Shown one piece after another: positions 40,736 through 42,594 of a stretch of 42,594 nucleotides of DNA (the stretch's first letter is position 1; each line of letters starts with the position of its first letter). Source of the DNA: Bacillota bacterium (GTDB taxonomy: Bacteria; Bacillota; Clostridia; Peptostreptococcales; Anaerovoracaceae); assembly GCA_022770665.1 (NCBI GenBank), contig JALEHL010000038.1:1-42594 (forward strand), read 5' to 3'. The translations under genes were made by a program, and so were the position numbers. The notes below the pieces were generated by a model that worked only from the letters and a program-made list of their open reading frames with translations, was not told where the DNA came from and did not search any database.

Positions 40736-41509
40736 ATGGAACCAAGACTGGAAACAGGAAATGAAAATGAAAATAAAACATGGTATCTGCGGGGACTTCG
40801 GGATGGGATTCCCATCGGACTGGGGTATTTCGCGGTAGGATTCACTCTGGGAATCGCTGCCAGGGAAGCGGGCATCACAGCGTTTCAGATGGGGCTCATG
40901 TCCCTGATGATGCACGCTTCGGCGGGGCAGTTTGCGGTGATCACGATTATCGCAGGCCAGTCCGGCTATGTGGCCATGGTCCTGACGCAGATGGTGGTCA
41001 ATATCCGGTATCTGCTCATGTCCTGTGCACTGTCCCAGAAGATCAGTCCCCGGACCTCTTTGCCGAGACGCATGCTGATGGCATATTTCGTCACGGATGA
41101 GATCTTCGGCATCTCTTCCTCGGTGAAGGGAACACTGAATCCATTCTATAATTACGGTGCTGCGACGGTTGCGTCTCCAGGCTGGGTAATCGGCACTTTC
41201 CTGGGCGTGCTGGTGGGGAATATCCTCCCGCCGAGCATGGTCAGCGCCCTGTCTGTGGCCCTCTACGGTATGTTTCTGGCAGTGGTGATTCCGGCCGCAA
41301 AGGAAGACCGGGCCGTGGCGATGGTGGTGCTGGCCTCCATGGCAGGAAGCCTTGTCTTCACGTATCTTCCTCTGCTGCGTGACATTTCCGGCGGTACGAG
41401 GATCATTATTCTGACCGTTGTCATCGCCGCTGCTGCCGCCGTCATCCGGCCAGTTCCGCCGGAAAAAATCTCCGGTGCATCTGCAGAAGAAACGGAGGTG
41501 CAGTCATGA
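40736..41509 (+). CDS. azlC: AzlC family branched-chain amino acid exporter subunit
   Basis: A 257-residue membrane protein with about seven helices. Family pieces are LRDGIPIGLGYFAVGFTLGIAAREAGIT, FQMGLMSLMMHASAGQFA, VVNIRYLLMSCALSQKI and AYFVTDEIFG. It forms a two-component exporter with the small AzlD protein encoded next (4-bp overlap). AzlCD of Bacillus exports 4-azaleucine and branched-chain amino acids. Here it lies 5 bp after the riboswitch-controlled TRIC gene, so it is probably cotranscribed and glycine-controlled. The ribosome site is weak. The C-terminal tail is acidic. Confidence 0.93.
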   Translation: MEPRLETGNENENKTWYLRGLRDGIPIGLGYFAVGFTLGIAAREAGITAFQMGLMSLMMHASAGQFAVITIIAGQSGYVAMVLTQMVVNIRYLLMSCALSQKISPRTSLPRRMLMAYFVTDEIFGISSSVKGTLNPFYNYGAATVASPGWVIGTFLGVLVGNILPPSMVSALSVALYGMFLAVVIPAAKEDRAVAMVVLASMAGSLVFTYLPLLRDISGGTRIIILTVVIAAAAAVIRPVPPEKISGASAEETEVQS

Positions 41510-41820
41510 GCCTTTCGCAGAATACCTACATTTATCTGATTGTGGCGGCGCTGACAATCTATGCGATTCGCGCCCTGCCGCTGACCTTGATTCAGAAGGA
41601 GATCACCAATTCGTTTCTTCGCTCCTTCCTGTACTATGTTCCTTACGTGACACTGGCGGTCATGGCGTTTCCGGCCATCATCACCGCAACCAGCACTCCG
41701 GTTTCCGGTATCATCGCATTTCTCGTAGCGGCAGTCGTGGCCTGGATCGATGGAAACCTTTTTAAAGTTGCAGTGGCTTCCTGCGTGGCGGTCTATGTGA
41801 CGGAACTGATCGTGCTGTAG
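41506..41820 (+). CDS. azlD: AzlD family small transporter subunit
   Basis: A 104-residue membrane protein with four helices and the typical IRALPLTLIQKEITNSFLRSFLYYVPYVTLAVMAFPAI segment. It partners AzlC. GGAGGT lies 6 nt before the ATG, and the start overlaps the azlC stop as ATGA. It is the last gene of the glycine-riboswitch operon; no strong terminator was seen before the rplM promoter. Confidence 0.93.
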   Translation: MSLSQNTYIYLIVAALTIYAIRALPLTLIQKEITNSFLRSFLYYVPYVTLAVMAFPAIITATSTPVSGIIAFLVAAVVAWIDGNLFKVAVASCVAVYVTELIVL

Positions 41821-41852
41821 AATGTTTTTGACGTTGAAAAAGCAAAAAAAGC

Positions 41853-41881
41853 TTGCAATTCAGCGGATTTGGCTATATAAT
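41853..41881 (+). promoter_or_regulatory. rplM-rpsI promoter
   Basis: TTGCAA (41853-41858), 17-bp spacer, TATAAT (41876-41881). Strong match; it gives a leader of about 165 nt. Confidence 0.85.
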
Positions 41882-41887
41882 AATTTC

Positions 41888-42040
41888 GCACTGTGTGTGC
41901 GGGGGCGCAGGATGGAGATCCGTCCGGGACCCCAAACTAAAAAAGTTTTAGTATATCGAAACAGATTTTGCTGTCCGCAAGCAGCGAAATCCCAGTAGAC
42001 AAAGCCGAAAGCGATTTTGTAAAAAATCTTAGTAGGTAGA
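41888..42040 (+). ncRNA. Ribosomal protein L13 leader (autoregulatory candidate)
   Basis: Structured leader between the promoter and rplM. GGGG/CCCC (41908-41936 region) encloses GGATGG-AGAT-CCGTCC. Then come ACTAAAA-AAG-TTTTAGT (about 41937-41953) and GATTT-T-GCTG paired with CAGC-G-AAATC (about 41967-41994). The place and shape fit the known L13 leader of Firmicutes, where L13 binds its own mRNA. Class membership was judged by eye only. Confidence 0.6.
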
Positions 42041-42051
42041 AAGGAAAAAGA

Positions 42052-42480
42052 ATGAAATCATTTATCGCAAAACCTGCAGAAGTAGAACGTAAGTGGTACG
42101 TGATCGATGCAGAAGGCAAGACTCTTGGCAGACTTGCATCCGAAGTTGCTTCCATTCTGAGAGGCAAGAAGAAACCGATTTACACTCCGCATGTTGACTG
42201 TGGTGACTACGTAATCGTTATCAACGCAGAAAAGGTGGAAGTAACCGGTAAGAAGAGAAAAGAAAAGATCTACAAGAGACACACCGGATACCCAGGTGGT
42301 CTGAGAGAAGTGACTTTCGAAAAACTGCAGGCAACCAAGCCGGAAGAAATCATCCGCCACGCTGTAAAAGGCATGTTGCCGGATGGAAAGCTTGGAAGAC
42401 AGATGTTTAAGAAATTAAAGGTTTATGCCGGTCCTGAGCATGCACATGCTGCACAGAAGCCGGAAACCTGGGAATTTTAA
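42052..42480 (+). CDS. rplM: 50S ribosomal protein L13
   Basis: 142 residues. Conserved [25 protein letters not shown] near the start, [26 protein letters not shown] and the C-terminal [49 protein letters not shown] precedes the ATG. It is paired with rpsI as in most bacteria. Certain call. Confidence 0.99.
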   Translation: MKSFIAKPAEVERKWYVIDAEGKTLGRLASEVASILRGKKKPIYTPHVDCGDYVIVINAEKVEVTGKKRKEKIYKRHTGYPGGLREVTFEKLQATKPEEIIRHAVKGMLPDGKLGRQMFKKLKVYAGPEHAHAAQKPETWEF

Positions 42481-42499
42481 GGAAAGGGAGGAATAGACA

Positions 42500-42594
42500 A
42501 TGGCAAAGATTCAGTATCAGGGAACAGGCAGAAGAAAAAGTTCCGTGGCCAGAGTTAGATTAATCCCTGGAACCGGAAACATCACTGTAAACAA
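42500..42594 (+). CDS. rpsI: 30S ribosomal protein S9 (partial, continues beyond window)
   Basis: The first 31 codons are visible: [20 protein letters not shown] and a following GTGNITVN, the standard S9 opening. GGGAGG is 8 nt upstream of ATG 42500. The gene is cut by the window end and was assigned from this opening and its place after rplM. Confidence 0.97.
   Translation, partial: MAKIQYQGTGRRKSSVARVRLIPGTGNITVN

Noticed and set aside
1-42594. CRISPR arrays, insertion sequences, prophage genes, tRNA or rRNA genes
   Set aside because: None could be recognised on either strand; the only regular repeats are the three inverted pairs upstream of feo.

Overview
The window is a chromosomal stretch from a spore-forming, Gram-positive anaerobe of the class Clostridia, most likely Lachnospiraceae or a close relative. 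Support for this: sporulation genes (a SipL-type SPOCS/LysM protein and SpoIIR), a Feo operon with two small FeoA proteins and a Cys-rich membrane partner, 3-hydroxybutyryl-CoA dehydrogenase, zinc-type L31, a rho-yqhQ-prmC-rpmE-prfA cluster, strong AGGAGG ribosome binding sites and a roughly balanced base composition. No tRNA, rRNA, insertion sequence, prophage or CRISPR array was seen. Almost all of the window is densely packed core genome, so the less explained material lies in leaders, operators and small genes.

Layout. 1-2413: alanine racemase (cut by the window edge) divergent from a sodium:amino-acid symporter, with a GTATAC palindrome over the alr start region. 2414-6100: three evenly spaced GTTAACC/GGTTAAC inverted repeats, then the iron operon feoA-feoA-feoB-Cys-rich protein with three TTAG-N6-CTAA operators. 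6196-9280: a 92-residue protein that looks like the detached glycyl-radical tail of the anaerobic ribonucleotide reductase, CvpA, an unknown protein, tadA (apparently almost leaderless) and an Ig-like membrane protein. 9345-13608: ispE, a GntR/FCD regulator, sipL and spoIIR. 13705-22502: htrA, then phosphohexomutase, hslO, ddl, DUF1934, DUF1846 and a ClC antiporter. 22561-25274: two divergent XRE regulators, a sigma factor, a membrane anti-sigma-like protein and a convergent small secreted protein. 25488-27767: hbd behind a long structured leader, then an M20 peptidase. 27817-36563: rho, yqhQ, prmC, rpmE, prfA, sua5, rpiB, upp and tyrS. 36591-39679: a zinc-ribbon protein, a fumarylacetoacetase-family enzyme and an XpaC-like protein. 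39754-41820: a tandem glycine riboswitch controlling a TRIC/UPF0126 protein and AzlCD. 41853-42594: rplM-rpsI (rpsI truncated) behind an L13-type leader.

How the parts fit. Several genes serve the envelope and spore (alr, ddl, ispE, htrA, sipL, spoIIR), and several serve translation (rho, prmC, prfA, rpmE, tyrS, rplM, rpsI, tadA, sua5). Sensing appears at many points: iron (feo operators), glycine (riboswitch), a GntR-like GTATAC operator near alr and the FAH gene, redox stress (Hsp33), and an unassigned signal at the sigma/anti-sigma unit. The best candidates for something undescribed are the stand-alone NrdD-tail protein, the hbd leader RNA and the triple inverted-repeat block upstream of feo. 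Function calls rest on motif recognition by eye; no database search was possible.
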